A stretch of DNA of 64,000 nucleotides from Methylotenera sp. Its GTDB lineage: Bacteria; Pseudomonadota; Gammaproteobacteria; Burkholderiales; Methylophilaceae. The stretch is taken from contig JAUXNQ010000018.1 in the NCBI GenBank assembly GCA_030682715.1, positions 1-64,000 on the forward strand. The letters are read 5' to 3'. The translations under genes and the position numbers were made by a program. This document shows, piece by piece, positions 54,304-64,000 of this stretch. A model generated the notes under the pieces. It was given only the letters and a program-made list of their open reading frames with translations, did not search any database and was not told where the DNA came from. Positions within the stretch are counted from its first letter, which is position 1; each line of letters begins with the position of its first letter.

Positions 54304-54924
54304 TTACAAATAGACTTGTTGCATAAATGCAGCAATTTTTGCTGCATCTTTAATTCCTTTTGACAATTCCACACCGCCACTCACATCAACTGCATAAGGC
54401 TTAACTTGTTGAATCGCTGAGGCAACATTATCCGCGGTTAACCCGCCAGCTAATACGACAGACTTATTCAAATTAGATGGGATTAAACCCCAATCAAACA
54501 CGTGCCCTGTTCCGCCAGCCACACCTTCCGTATAGGTGTCTAACAACAATGCTCTGGATGCAGAATAATCTTTCGCACATTGTACCAAATTTGTGTCTGA
54601 CTTAACGCGAATTGCCTTTATAAAAGGTAAGCCATAGCGCGAGCATTCTTCAGGTGCTTCATCCCCATGAAACTGAAGTAAATCTAACGCAACATTCGAG
54701 ATTACATGACGAACAAAGTGCTCTTCCGCATTCACAAACAAACCAACGACACTCACAAAAGCTGGAATTTGGTTAACAATCTGAACGGCTTGCTCAATAG
54801 ACACAGCTCGCGGGCTTGGCGCATAAAAAACCAAACCTATCGCATCAGCACCATGCGCTACGGCTGATAAAGCATCTTCTACCCTAGTTATACCGCAAAT
54901 TTTAACTCTAACTCTCAAACCCAT
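54304..54924 (-). CDS. trpF: Phosphoribosylanthranilate isomerase
   Basis: 206 residues, a TIM barrel. The catalytic Cys/Asp pair is in [13 protein letters not shown] and [20 protein letters not shown], and [10 protein letters not shown] and [15 protein letters not shown] follow. It converts PRA to CdRP. The ATG is close behind AAGGAT. Upstream of trpB by 38 bases, so trpF-trpB-trpA form one unit. Confidence 0.96.
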   Translation of the reverse strand: MGLRVRVKICGITRVEDALSAVAHGADAIGLVFYAPSPRAVSIEQAVQIVNQIPAFVSVVGLFVNAEEHFVRHVISNVALDLLQFHGDEAPEECSRYGLPFIKAIRVKSDTNLVQCAKDYSASRALLLDTYTEGVAGGTGHVFDWGLIPSNLNKSVVLAGGLTADNVASAIQQVKPYAVDVSGGVELSKGIKDAAKIAAFMQQVYL

Positions 54925-54993
54925 ATCCTTTAACTTGCGCGACCAAAGTCACTTGCATTACTTACTATAAACAAAGGCGATGTCATTGTAACG

Positions 54994-55779
54994 CTAAACT
55001 AATATTTTCAAGCCTGACTGAATGCTTTTTGGCAAACCCCACTTTTCATCATACCCAACATCGGTTAAATACAAACCGCTTGGAGAAAATGTTGGTGGCG
55101 ACAATGTGCGATCTTTATTTTGCAACAACGCTTGCATATAACTGGGTGGGTATTTACCTTTTCCAATATAAATTAACGCACCGACCATATTGCGTACCTG
55201 ATGTTGCAAAAAGGCATTGGCTGAGAAGTTAAACAGAAAGTATTGTCCAGCGTTTAGAACCTCTGCTTTGGATAAGGTTCTGACAGCTGTTTTTGCCTGA
55301 CATTCGGACGCACGAAAAGCCGTAAAATCATGCTCGCCAACCAAATATGTGGCTGCCTCGCGCATTGCTGCATAGTCTAAAGGCAAATGAAACCAACCCG
55401 CTTTATTAGCCATTATTGCTGAAGCTACTGGCGCGTTGTACAACAAATACTGATAACTTCTACTAAATGCAGAAAATCGTGCATGAAAGTCTTCACCTAC
55501 TTCATGCGCCCATTCCACTCGCACAGTTTCAGGTAGATGCGCATTGACCCCTCTCACCCACGCAGATAAGGGCCGATTTGCATCCGTTTCAAAATGCACA
55601 ACTTGGCCTAAACCATGAACACCTGTATCTGTCCTGCCTGCCGCATGCACTCTAATTACATGTTGCGCAACACTCTGAATCGCCGCTTCCAATGCATCTT
55701 GCACACCACAAGCTGACGGCTGACTCTGCCATCCACAAAATAGCGAGCCATCATAAGATATTCCTAAAGCAATTTTCAC
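54994..55779 (-). CDS. truA: tRNA pseudouridine(38-40) synthase
   Basis: 261 residues. The catalytic Asp51 is in AAGRTDTGVHGLGQV, and ISYDGSLFCGWQ and FLQHQVRNMVGALIYIGKG are family motifs. The start is a GTG that overlaps the TGA of the preceding membrane-protein gene (GTGA). It modifies the anticodon arm of many tRNAs. It is followed by trpF. Confidence 0.97.
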   Translation of the reverse strand: MKIALGISYDGSLFCGWQSQPSACGVQDALEAAIQSVAQHVIRVHAAGRTDTGVHGLGQVVHFETDANRPLSAWVRGVNAHLPETVRVEWAHEVGEDFHARFSAFSRSYQYLLYNAPVASAIMANKAGWFHLPLDYAAMREAATYLVGEHDFTAFRASECQAKTAVRTLSKAEVLNAGQYFLFNFSANAFLQHQVRNMVGALIYIGKGKYPPSYMQALLQNKDRTLSPPTFSPSGLYLTDVGYDEKWGLPKSIQSGLKILV

Positions 55780-56420
55780 AAAAATCTCATCGCAATCATC
55801 ACCCCTAAACCAAACAACATCACAACCATCACAATTTTATCTGTTAAATTAAAAGCGCTCTTCTCAAAATAGACAACATCCACAACTGGCACAGCCTCTA
55901 GCTCGCGATGGATATCATCAAAGTGTCTAAAACTAAAATTTGCTTTACTTTTGATTGCAACCTCGTCAACGTAATTAAGGGTAAGTAACAAACGAACTGA
56001 GAATTTTTTCACATCTAAGCCAATGTATTTTAAAGGCTGCAACAGCATATACAACGCCAGCATCAGCTCCTTTTTAGTCGTAGTAGTCAGCAATACACTA
56101 AGCGCCGCTAGTGCGACGATCAACCTTGATATTTGCAACACTCCAAGATGCAACCCTTCAAAACTTGGCGCAATACCTAATGGAAAATGAGGAACTAACT
56201 CTCCTGGAGTACCGAATGCGTAGATTAAGAATATCGAAAAGAAAAACCAACGCATCCTCTTTAATGTAGTCCAAAAAACTTTGAACTGTAGTTTAATCGC
56301 CAACAAGCAGAGTGTTAGCAATATTGCTATCAATAACCGAGACCCCACAACACCAGCAAGTAATAGTATCAATAAGAACATTAACACCTTAACAAAGGGG
56401 TGCATAGTTGGTAAATCCAT
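55776..56420 (-). CDS. EcfT/CbiQ-like membrane protein
   Basis: 214 residues with about five hydrophobic segments (VKVLMFLLILLLAGVVGSRL, WFFFSIFLIYAFG, ISRLIVALAALSVLL, and a C-terminal IVMVVMLFGLGVMIAM). Its middle resembles the EcfT/CbiQ transmembrane subunit of energy-coupling factor transporters, but the conserved Ala-Arg-Gly coupling motifs are not obvious. No ATPase subunit or substrate-binding S component lies nearby. It overlaps truA by GTGA. It may be a solitary scaffold or a divergent transporter. Met6 at 56405 is an alternative start. Confidence 0.65.
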   Translation of the reverse strand: MDLPTMHPFVKVLMFLLILLLAGVVGSRLLIAILLTLCLLAIKLQFKVFWTTLKRMRWFFFSIFLIYAFGTPGELVPHFPLGIAPSFEGLHLGVLQISRLIVALAALSVLLTTTTKKELMLALYMLLQPLKYIGLDVKKFSVRLLLTLNYVDEVAIKSKANFSFRHFDDIHRELEAVPVVDVVYFEKSAFNLTDKIVMVVMLFGLGVMIAMRFL

Positions 56421-56515
56421 GATTAATAAACTTTGTCACAAGGTAAATTTTTACAATAATTAAAATCAAGCTAACTACACTCTTTAGGCTATACAATAAA
56501 CAGACTTACGATGAA

Positions 56516-56546
56516 CAAAAAGGCCGAGCATCTGCTCGGCCTTTTT
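56516..56546 (-). terminator. Intrinsic terminator after fimV
   Basis: AAAAAGGCCGAGCA and TGCTCGGCCTTTTT are perfect 14-base arms with a 2-base loop. It lies 14 bases beyond the fimV stop. The flanking A and T tracts let it work in both directions. Confidence 0.9.
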
Positions 56547-56559
56547 GTTTCGCTTATCA

Positions 56560-59556
56560 CTATAATCCTGCTAACAATTGCTCAGCTTTTGATTTTTGTA
56601 GTGGGCCACCTTCTTTTAACACTTCTTCTAGCAGCTCACGTGCACCTTCTTTATCATCCATATCAATATATGCCGCAACTAAATCTAGCTTAATCTCTAC
56701 ATCTTGATTTTCAGAGGCTGCAGAGTCAGGCAACTCAGAAGCAGATCCATCATCAGCTTTCTCAATCAACGCTTGAGCATCATCATCACCTAAATCTAAG
56801 CTTATTGCAGAAAAGTCAAAATCATTAGTAGTAACATCAGTGACTGAATCTTTAGTATTAATTTCAGTCATCTCCAACTCGTCATCAAGCGGGAAATCAA
56901 AATTAACACTCTCAACTGAAGATTGATCAGCTTTATTATCTATGACTACGTTTTCAGTTTGAAGTAGATTATCAGAAAGACTAGCATCCTCGATTTTATC
57001 TGATGGAATATCAAATGATATCTCCATCGGCGTATCTGGTATTTCAAATGCCACAGGCTCTGGAATAGAGAAGTCTATAGAACTATCCTCAACACTCAAC
57101 TCATCTTTTAATTCTGGAGAATTACTTTCTGAGGCCTCACTCATAAATTCAATATTAGGTGCTGTTTCAAGAAACGATGGCACTTCAAAAGAAATTGGGT
57201 CGTTTAATGTAGCTTCAGACTCCAAATTATCTGGCGTTAATGCAGATGACTCGCCCACATCATCAGAACCAAATGTAAACTCTAATGTATTATCATCAAG
57301 TGAATTCACTACTTCTTCTGCCGCAGCACTCTCTGCAAGCATCGGCTCATCAGCTCGCGCAGGCTCAAGAATAGGCTCAACTTCAGGAATACCTAAATCA
57401 AAATCAAGACTTTCATCAGCAACTTGGGCTGAAGCAAAACTTTCAGCCACTGCTGGGCTCGGACTAAACTCAACTGCAGGCTCACTAGCTAACGGGATGG
57501 GTTTAGTCTCTTCACTCTCCTGCAAGGCATCACTTGCTTCAAGAGAAGTGCTAGAAACATCATCTAAAGAAAAGTCTAAGCTAACATCTTTTGACGAGAG
57601 CATTTCAGCTGCAATCAAACCATTCTGAGTCGACTGCTCTGAAGGAGCTATGGTGGCAAGACTTGAAACATCATAAAGTGGATTTTCTGGCTCTAATTTC
57701 TCACCCATCTCAGCAACCTTTGCCCAAGTAGGGTCATCGGCACCTAAAGTGGTATATAACTCTCCAGCAACTGCCTCAAATGCAGAAACATCTTTACGTC
57801 CAGCATACATTTCCAACAGTTTCAGATGTAACTCATATCGTTTTGGCTCTTTGAGAATAGCATCTTTGAGTATTTCTTCAGCTTGCGCATCACGTCCATA
57901 AGCCATATAAACTTCAGCTTCAGCGATAGGATCAACATCGTTAGTGTCGATCATGCTGCCATCAGCACTTTGCGCAAAATCAGTTAAAAATGAGGTGTCG
58001 GATGTGCTTGAATTGCCTGTAGTATTACCAAACACAGTGTTTGCACGCAATCCACCTGAAGTGAGAATACCTCGTTCAAAGCTATCAAGCTCTTTTCTAC
58101 GCTTGTTACGAAAAAATAACCATCCAGCGCCCAAAATCACTAAGGCAGATGTACCGCCTAGTAATTTAATATCTAGGCTAGCCAATAAACTCTCAATGAA
58201 AGATGTCTCTGGAGTAGTCTCAGGTGGGGAAACTTTGGTTACCGCTTGCTTTTCAGGCTCAGCTTTGACTGCTACAGGCTCAGCAACTACTGGCGTCTCA
58301 GCTATAGGCTTTTCAACTTCTGGCTCAGAAGCTAGCTCTGCACTTTTCTGCAACTCAGTCATGGTCTGATTTTTCAGCGCCAATAACTTTTGCATATCTT
58401 CAATTTGCTTTTCTAATGCCGCCGCACGTGATAATGATTCTTTCAAGGCATTTTCGCGTGCAGTTGCCTCTTCTTGTAGCGCTGCAATTTTTGCATCGGC
58501 TTCAGCCGCTCCTGATTTTTGATTAGGAACAACATTTTTATCACCTGCAGAAAGTTTCACAACATCCTGCGCACCTGGCTTAACAACGGCAGATCTGTCT
58601 TCTGCTGAAGCAATTTTCCCTGATGCTGATTGCTTGGGTTCATTCTCTTCTGAAGCTAGTGTCGTTTTTACATTACCTGCAAGAGAGTTTCGATACGCAT
58701 TCCAGTTAGATGCATGTACTTTCAGTGCTTGCTTTGCCTGCTTTGAATCAATTGAGTTCAATGTTTCAGCAGAAGGTGCCTTAATGATTTGCCCAACCTT
58801 TAGTTGGTTCATATTGTCATTAGCAAAAGCAGATCTGTTATTTTCAAACAATCCTACTAACATTTGGTCAAGGCTTACACCCTCAACCTGCATCTTTTGT
58901 GCTATTGCAGCTAATGTATCACCACGTTTAGTAATGAGTTCGTCCTCAGCAGCTTCTTTTTGCAGCGCATCCTCAGGTTTAACAGCGCTAGCCTTTTTCT
59001 TGGAAGATTTACTTGTATTTGATGCTAAAGAACGTTGTGTATTAGAGCCAGTAGATAAACCTGTACTAGCAATTGGCTTGGTAACTGGTGAAAAATCAGA
59101 AGCTGCATTAGTCGCCTGCTTGTACTCAGGAGGATCTAGTAAAACGGTATATTCGCGTAACAAACGCCCTGATGCCCAGTCAACTTGGATCAACATATCC
59201 AAGTATGGATCATTGATAGGCATAGTTGAACGGATTCTTAAAATTGGTGCGCCAGCATCACTTTTAGCTAGGTCAACTTTAATGTTATTGTGAATACCAA
59301 GACGAGTGATCCCTTGTACATTATAAGCCTCATCTGAAGCAATTGCTGCTGTCAAGGTAGATAGTTCTTCTGGAGTAACAGACAGAAGCTCTACGTCTAC
59401 TTTTAATGGCTCACCCAACCCTGAATTAACATTTAGCTTCCCTAAGCCTGCTGTGTAGCCAATGATTGGCATGAACGCCATGCAGACCGCTAACGAAATT
59501 TGCTTTATTTTTGATTTACGCACATCGCTACCTTTAAACGTACTAAATATTTGCAT
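56560..59556 (-). CDS. fimV: FimV-like peptidoglycan-binding inner membrane protein
   Basis: 998 residues. A signal-type segment is near 18-35. A FimV N-terminal domain (LNVNSGLGEPLKVDVELLSV, and MLIQVDWASGRLLREYTVLLDPPEY) is followed by a LysM motif (about 208-262), a coiled coil (about 360-405), a membrane helix (about 465-482), and a very acidic cytoplasmic half. The C-terminal TPR-like motif reads LDLVAAYIDMDDKEGARELL. FimV supports type IV pilus assembly and polar localisation in Pseudomonas. Its position between asd and truA is typical of gammaproteobacteria and betaproteobacteria. Confidence 0.94.
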   Translation of the reverse strand: MQIFSTFKGSDVRKSKIKQISLAVCMAFMPIIGYTAGLGKLNVNSGLGEPLKVDVELLSVTPEELSTLTAAIASDEAYNVQGITRLGIHNNIKVDLAKSDAGAPILRIRSTMPINDPYLDMLIQVDWASGRLLREYTVLLDPPEYKQATNAASDFSPVTKPIASTGLSTGSNTQRSLASNTSKSSKKKASAVKPEDALQKEAAEDELITKRGDTLAAIAQKMQVEGVSLDQMLVGLFENNRSAFANDNMNQLKVGQIIKAPSAETLNSIDSKQAKQALKVHASNWNAYRNSLAGNVKTTLASEENEPKQSASGKIASAEDRSAVVKPGAQDVVKLSAGDKNVVPNQKSGAAEADAKIAALQEEATARENALKESLSRAAALEKQIEDMQKLLALKNQTMTELQKSAELASEPEVEKPIAETPVVAEPVAVKAEPEKQAVTKVSPPETTPETSFIESLLASLDIKLLGGTSALVILGAGWLFFRNKRRKELDSFERGILTSGGLRANTVFGNTTGNSSTSDTSFLTDFAQSADGSMIDTNDVDPIAEAEVYMAYGRDAQAEEILKDAILKEPKRYELHLKLLEMYAGRKDVSAFEAVAGELYTTLGADDPTWAKVAEMGEKLEPENPLYDVSSLATIAPSEQSTQNGLIAAEMLSSKDVSLDFSLDDVSSTSLEASDALQESEETKPIPLASEPAVEFSPSPAVAESFASAQVADESLDFDLGIPEVEPILEPARADEPMLAESAAAEEVVNSLDDNTLEFTFGSDDVGESSALTPDNLESEATLNDPISFEVPSFLETAPNIEFMSEASESNSPELKDELSVEDSSIDFSIPEPVAFEIPDTPMEISFDIPSDKIEDASLSDNLLQTENVVIDNKADQSSVESVNFDFPLDDELEMTEINTKDSVTDVTTNDFDFSAISLDLGDDDAQALIEKADDGSASELPDSAASENQDVEIKLDLVAAYIDMDDKEGARELLEEVLKEGGPLQKSKAEQLLAGL

Positions 59557-59674
59557 TATGAAAATAACATCAAATAGTTAGGTATGCAAGCTCATAATGC
59601 ACATTATATTTAGCCGCCATCTAGCTACTACATTTAGTAAAATGTTTTTACAACCCAGATTTCTCTGGATTGAT

Positions 59675-60787
59675 TTATTTTTCTATTAAAATCCGTAACA
59701 TACGACGCAATGGCTCAGCTGCTCCCCATAGCAACTGGTCACCTACCGTAAAGGCAGAAAGATAGTCGTTACCCATATTTAGCTTACGCAATCTACCCAC
59801 TGGGGTGGTTAGTGTGCCTGTAACAGCAGCTGGCGTTAATTCACGCATGCTCGCTTCACGCTCGTTTGGAATCACTTTGGCCCATTGGTTTGCTTCGGCC
59901 AACATTTGGCTGATTTCATCGATTGGCACATCTTTTTTAAGCTTAATGGTTAGCGCTTGGCTATGACAACGCATTGCACCAATGCGCACACATAGACCAT
60001 CAATTAGTACAGGATTCGCTTCACGACCCAAAATTTTATTAGTTTCAACGCCGCCCTTCCACTCTTCTTTACTTTGGCCATTGCCTAAATCTTTATCAAT
60101 CCAAGGAATAAGGCTTCCAGCTAAAGGCACGCCAAATTGAGCAGTAGGGAAACGTTCATCACGCAACGTACCAGCCACTTCTCTGTCAATATCTAAAATT
60201 GCAGAAGCTGGGTCCTTCAAGAAGTCACTTGCTACTCGGTGTGCCTCCCCCATTTGATTAAGCAATTCACGCATATTTTGCGCACCTGCGCCAGAAGCTG
60301 CCTGATAGGTCATTGAAGTTGCCCACTCGATTAAATCAGCTTTAAACAAACCGTTTAAAGCCATCAGCATTAATGACACTGTGCAGTTACCGCCAACCCA
60401 GTTCTTATTGCCGTTAGTGTAAGCATCTTGAATAACATGCATATTGACTGGATCTAGCACAATCACTGCGTTACTCTCCATACGCAGTGTTGAGGCCGCA
60501 TCAATCCAATGGCCATTCCAGCCAGCAGCACGTAACTGCGGAAAAATCTCAGTAGTATAGTCGCCGCCCTGACAAGACAGGATAGCATCCATCACTTTAA
60601 GCCCGTTAATATCCTTAGCATCCAATAATGCTGGTGTTTCCTTCCCCACATTTGGGCCTTTACCACCCACTTGAGAGGTTGTGAAAAATTGCGGCTCAAT
60701 GAGTGCGAAGTCATTTTCTTCTAACATGCGCTGCATCAGAACAGAACCAACCATGCCACGCCAGCCTACAAAACCTACTTTAAGCAT
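59675..60787 (-). CDS. asd: Aspartate-semialdehyde dehydrogenase
   Basis: 370 residues from the ATG at 60787 ([20 protein letters not shown]); a GTG four codons upstream is less likely. The catalytic Cys135 is in [16 protein letters not shown], and [14 protein letters not shown] and [14 protein letters not shown] complete the Gram-negative-type Asd. It reduces aspartyl phosphate for lysine, threonine, methionine and diaminopimelate synthesis. It lies between leuB and fimV. Confidence 0.97.
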   Translation of the reverse strand: MLKVGFVGWRGMVGSVLMQRMLEENDFALIEPQFFTTSQVGGKGPNVGKETPALLDAKDINGLKVMDAILSCQGGDYTTEIFPQLRAAGWNGHWIDAASTLRMESNAVIVLDPVNMHVIQDAYTNGNKNWVGGNCTVSLMLMALNGLFKADLIEWATSMTYQAASGAGAQNMRELLNQMGEAHRVASDFLKDPASAILDIDREVAGTLRDERFPTAQFGVPLAGSLIPWIDKDLGNGQSKEEWKGGVETNKILGREANPVLIDGLCVRIGAMRCHSQALTIKLKKDVPIDEISQMLAEANQWAKVIPNEREASMRELTPAAVTGTLTTPVGRLRKLNMGNDYLSAFTVGDQLLWGAAEPLRRMLRILIEK

Positions 60788-60919
60788 TTTATTTTCCACT
60801 TTTAATAATTAACGGTTACTGAAACAAATCCAACAGGTATCAAAATAAATTCTAATTACACTATCGCTAAGCTACCAAATGATCAAACTCAATCTGTTAG
60901 ACATCTCAATCTATTGCGC

Positions 60920-61975
60920 TTAAAGTGCAGCGACCACAGCGTCACCCATTGCATTACAACCAACTTTGTTTGAACCTTCTGTCCAGATATCAGCCGTTCT
61001 ATAGCCTTGCGCCAGTGCTTTTTTCACTGCATTTTCTACACGTTGTGCATTGGCTTCGTCATTAAATGTGTAACGCAACATCATGGCAACAGAGAGAATT
61101 GTCGCTAATGGGTTAGCAATATCTTTACCTGCAATGTCAGGTGCTGAACCATGACTTGGCTCATACATACCTTTGTTATTTTCATCTAAAGAGGCAGACG
61201 GTAGCATGCCGATAGAACCCGTGAGCATAGATGCTTCGTCTGATAAGATATCACCAAAAATATTACCTGTTACCATCACATCAAACTGCTTAGGTGCACG
61301 AATTAACTGCATCGCTGCATTATCAACATACATATGGCTCAACTCGACTTCAGGATACTCAGCTGACAACTCAATCATGACTTGACGCCATAATTCAGTT
61401 GCTTCTAGCACGTTAGCCTTATCCACAGAGCACACTTTTTTATTACGCTTCATCGCAATATCAAAAGCTACACGACCAATACGACGAATCTCAGATTCGT
61501 TATAACGCATTGTATTAACGCCTTCACGCTCGCCATTCTCTAATTTAAAAATGCCACGTGGTTGACCAAAGTAAATATCGCCAGTTAACTCACGCACAAT
61601 CATGATATCTAAGCCTGAAACCACTTCAGGCTTCAATGTAGATGCAGAGGCCAACTCCGGGTACAACAATGCGGGACGTAGGTTAGCAAACAAGTTAAGC
61701 TCTTTACGAATACGTAACAAACCACGTTCTGGGCGCAAGTGACGCTCAAGTTTATCGTACTTCCAGTCACCAACTGCACCTAATAAAACAGCATCAGATT
61801 CTTTAGCTAACTTCAATGTTGCATCTGGCAAAGGATCGCCTGAAGCTTCATAACCAGCACCGCCAATTGGCGCCTCAGTCATGTTAATATCTAAATTAAG
61901 CGCATTTAAAACTTTAACCGCTTGTGCAACGATTTCTGGGCCGATGCCATCACCTGGCAATACTGCTATTTTCAT
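60920..61975 (-). CDS. leuB: 3-isopropylmalate dehydrogenase
   Basis: 351 residues. [20 protein letters not shown] begins the fold. [14 protein letters not shown], the metal site in [21 protein letters not shown], and [19 protein letters not shown] are diagnostic. It oxidatively decarboxylates 3-isopropylmalate with NAD+. It follows leuD by 99 bases. Confidence 0.98.
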   Translation of the reverse strand: MKIAVLPGDGIGPEIVAQAVKVLNALNLDINMTEAPIGGAGYEASGDPLPDATLKLAKESDAVLLGAVGDWKYDKLERHLRPERGLLRIRKELNLFANLRPALLYPELASASTLKPEVVSGLDIMIVRELTGDIYFGQPRGIFKLENGEREGVNTMRYNESEIRRIGRVAFDIAMKRNKKVCSVDKANVLEATELWRQVMIELSAEYPEVELSHMYVDNAAMQLIRAPKQFDVMVTGNIFGDILSDEASMLTGSIGMLPSASLDENNKGMYEPSHGSAPDIAGKDIANPLATILSVAMMLRYTFNDEANAQRVENAVKKALAQGYRTADIWTEGSNKVGCNAMGDAVVAAL

Positions 61976-62074
61976 GAAAATAACTTTCTTAAACTTAAAT
62001 TTATAAACTAAATTTGAACGAGACTAGCAGGGCTATTTCCAAAGGAGCTTTAATCCCCTACAGGTTTAATAACC

Positions 62075-62713
62075 TTAGTTAAAAAGCCATGGCTGAGCTT
62101 GCTGATGCTTAAGTTCAAATGCTTTAATTTTATCCTGCTGCTGCATAGTTAAACCGATGTCATCTAAACCGTTTAGCAAGCAATGCTTACGGAAAGCGTC
62201 CACTTCAAATGAATGCACTTCCCCTGCTGGCGTTGTAATGGTTTGCGCACTTAAATCAATACTAAGCTTATAACCTTCATTAACCGCAACTTGATTAAAC
62301 AATCCATCTACAACTCCTGCATTTAACACGATTGGCAACATACCGTTTTTGAAGCAGTTGTTAAAAAAAATATCAGCAAAGCTAGGTGCAATAATCACTT
62401 TAAAACCGTAGTCCTCTAACGCCCATGGCGCATGCTCTCGACTAGAACCACATCCAAAATTTTCACGTGTTAACAACACACTAGCACCTTGATAGCGTGA
62501 CTGATTTAACACAAAATCAGGATTTATCGGGCGCTTGCTATTATCCATACCAGGCTCACCTTGGTCTAAATAACGCCACTCATCAAACGCATTTGGGCCG
62601 AAACCACTGCGTTTGATTGACTTCAAAAACTGTTTAGGAATAATAGCGTCAGTGTCCACATTAGCGCGGTCTATCGGTGCTACCAATCCATTCAATTGCG
62701 TAAAAGCTTGCAT
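62075..62713 (-). CDS. leuD: 3-isopropylmalate dehydratase small subunit
   Basis: 212 residues. [38 protein letters not shown] and [17 protein letters not shown] are the conserved swivel-domain motifs. It forms the aconitase-like isomerase with LeuC. It is separated from leuC by a small entericidin-like gene. Confidence 0.98.
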   Translation of the reverse strand: MQAFTQLNGLVAPIDRANVDTDAIIPKQFLKSIKRSGFGPNAFDEWRYLDQGEPGMDNSKRPINPDFVLNQSRYQGASVLLTRENFGCGSSREHAPWALEDYGFKVIIAPSFADIFFNNCFKNGMLPIVLNAGVVDGLFNQVAVNEGYKLSIDLSAQTITTPAGEVHSFEVDAFRKHCLLNGLDDIGLTMQQQDKIKAFELKHQQAQPWLFN

Positions 62714-62799
62714 GTTATTTTCTTAAGTTTTAGTTAATAATCTAGTTAAACTCTTTGAGGATTCCCAAAAGGTACGCCCTCAAGGCCGCTAGGTTGTAT

Positions 62800-62919
62800 T
62801 TAGTTCGCAGACTTCTGGATAGCTTCGCCACCTTTTTCTAAGTCTTTACCAATACCAGCTACAGTATTACAAGCTGACAATACGACTGCGATCATGATAA
62901 GAAAGAAGAATTTTTTCAT
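62800..62919 (-). CDS. Entericidin-like small lipoprotein
   Basis: 39 residues: MKKFFFLIMIAVVLSACNTV, then AGIGKDLEKGGEAIQKSAN. A signal peptide ends in the lipobox LSAC, and the mature part matches the AGIGKD-E-GGEAI pattern of entericidin A/B proteins. It would be anchored by lipid and released to the outer leaflet or the outer membrane. Entericidins are bacteriolytic lipoproteins in E. coli, but the role here is unknown. It lies between leuC and leuD, which is also seen in other betaproteobacteria. Confidence 0.9.
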   Translation of the reverse strand: MKKFFFLIMIAVVLSACNTVAGIGKDLEKGGEAIQKSAN

Positions 62920-62938
62920 TTACTATCCCTTTTAAAAG

Positions 62939-64000
62939 TTAACTTAAATCTCTTACATCAACAAAATGCCCTGCAACCGCCGCTGCTGCTGCCATTTCAG
63001 GACTAACCAAATGCGTACGACCTCCCTGCCCTTGGCGACCTTCAAAGTTACGGTTACTTGTTGATGCACAACGTTCACCAGAAGCCAAGCGGTCAGCGTT
63101 CATAGCCAAGCACATTGAACAGCCTGGCTCGCGCCACTCAAAACCAGCTTCTGTAAATATCTTGTCCAAACCCTCTTGTTCAGCTTGCGCCTTCACCAAG
63201 CCAGATCCTGGCACAACAAGTGCAAGCTTGACATTAGGTGCAATGTGCTTGCCTTTTGCAATGGCAGCCGCAGCGCGTAAATCTTCAATACGTGAGTTAG
63301 TACAAGAACCAATAAATACTTTATCGATTTGAATATCACTAATCGACGTATTAGGTGTTAAGCCCATGTAAGCATAAGCACGCTCCCAATCACCACGTTG
63401 GACTTCATTTTTGGCCATTTCTAAACTTGGCACTTTTCCATCGATACCCACCACCATCTCAGGTGATGTACCCCAAGTCACTTGTGGCTGAATATCTTTT
63501 GCATCTAAGATAACAGTTGCATCAAACTTTGCACCTTCATCACTGTGCAAAGTGTTCCAATATGCGACAGCAGCATCCCACTGCTCAGCTTTAGGCGAAA
63601 ATGGACGGCCTTTTACATAGTTGATTGTAGTATCGTCTACAGCCACAATCCCAGCACGCGCTCCAGCTTCAATTGCCATATTGCATAAAGTCATACGACC
63701 TTCCATGCTCATATTGCGAATCACAGAACCTGCAAACTCAATGGCATAGCCATTGCCACCAGCTGTACCTGTTTTACCGATAATCGCAAGTGCTACATCT
63801 TTAGCCGTAACGCCTTTTTCTAACGTGCCATTTACCAGCACTTGCATCGTTTTAGATTTTTTCTGCACTAAGCACTGCGTCGCCATCACATGCTCAACCT
63901 CTGAAGTACCAATACCATGTGCCAATGCGCCAAATGCGCCGTGCGTACTTGTGTGAGAGTCACCACAAACCACGGTCATACCAGGCAAGGTAGCACCCTG
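62939..64000 (-). CDS. leuC: 3-isopropylmalate dehydratase large subunit (5' end beyond the window)
   Basis: Frame open to base 64000 with the last 353 codons present. [36 protein letters not shown] and [15 protein letters not shown] carry the 4Fe-4S cysteines; [20 protein letters not shown] is near the C-terminus. With LeuD it isomerises 2-isopropylmalate. The start lies past the right edge; the internal TTG at 63988 is not a real start. It is the first gene of the leuC-ecn-leuD-leuB run. Confidence 0.98.
   Translation of the reverse strand, partial: QGATLPGMTVVCGDSHTSTHGAFGALAHGIGTSEVEHVMATQCLVQKKSKTMQVLVNGTLEKGVTAKDVALAIIGKTGTAGGNGYAIEFAGSVIRNMSMEGRMTLCNMAIEAGARAGIVAVDDTTINYVKGRPFSPKAEQWDAAVAYWNTLHSDEGAKFDATVILDAKDIQPQVTWGTSPEMVVGIDGKVPSLEMAKNEVQRGDWERAYAYMGLTPNTSISDIQIDKVFIGSCTNSRIEDLRAAAAIAKGKHIAPNVKLALVVPGSGLVKAQAEQEGLDKIFTEAGFEWREPGCSMCLAMNADRLASGERCASTSNRNFEGRQGQGGRTHLVSPEMAAAAAVAGHFVDVRDLS

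Noticed and set aside
58634-59293. A 219-codon plus-strand frame opposite fimV
   Set aside because: It is antisense to a well-supported FimV protein, has no family features or ribosome site, and reflects codon bias of the real gene.
1-64000. CRISPR array or tRNA genes
   Set aside because: No regularly spaced direct repeats and no cloverleaf-like sequence with a T-arm were noticed on either strand.

Overview
The window looks like a chromosome segment of a methylotrophic betaproteobacterium of the family Methylophilaceae, probably close to Methylotenera. This is inferred from about 41% GC, a pqqABCDE locus for pyrroloquinoline quinone (the cofactor of methanol dehydrogenases), a betaproteobacterial gyrA-serC-pheA-hisC order, and a leuC-entericidin-leuD-leuB-asd-fimV-truA-trpFBA-accD-folC-purF-metZ series. 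No database search was possible, so the genus is an inference.

Layout. 1-8.8 kb: the promoter-proximal end of a surface polysaccharide locus on the minus strand (MarR-type EPS regulator, ugd, wecF-like transferase, formyltransferase, wecE, flippase, two glycosyltransferases). At the window edge an acyltransferase gene is broken against a foreign, hairpin-rich fragment. The genes suggest a 4-formamido-4,6-dideoxyhexose. 8.9-14.5 kb: a toxin-antitoxin and recombination scar region. It holds a decapitated second copy of hslR, one HEPN/MNT pair, two more MNT genes whose hepT partners are reduced to N-terminal stubs, a ParDE-type pair with its palindromic operator, and a Lon-like protease. 14.5-24.3 kb: moaE, moaD, rmuC, a CHASE2/SH3/M48 envelope module, an AI-2E-type permease, YigZ, a HerA-like ATPase and a DUF302 lipoprotein. 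24.3-32.2 kb: assimilatory sulfate reduction, with a cysB-type regulator divergent from tauE, cysI, DUF934, cysH, cysD, cysN and then fdxA.

32.3-37.8 kb: a YgjP-like peptidase, a Bcr/CflA exporter, and pqqA-B-C-D-E with paired hairpins between pqqA and pqqB and a strong terminator after pqqE. 37.9-44.2 kb: hisC, pheA, serC and gyrA. 44.5-45.3 kb: an oxygen-binding di-iron (ODP/FprA-type) protein gene broken by one extra G. 45.4-64 kb: metZ, purF, cvpA, a SPOR protein, folC, accD, trpA, trpB, trpF, truA, an EcfT-like membrane protein, fimV, asd, leuB, leuD, an entericidin-like lipoprotein and the 3' part of leuC, all on the minus strand.

The strongest regulatory signal is a SAM-II (SAM-alpha) riboswitch in front of metZ. 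A promoter is placed so that transcription starts at the aptamer's first base. The aptamer has an H-type pseudoknot with an extra hairpin, and is followed by an intrinsic terminator whose 5' arm can pair with the aptamer's 3' strand. It would link methionine synthesis to S-adenosylmethionine, downstream of the sulfide made by the sulfate-reduction cluster. No tRNA, rRNA, complete insertion sequence or CRISPR array was found.
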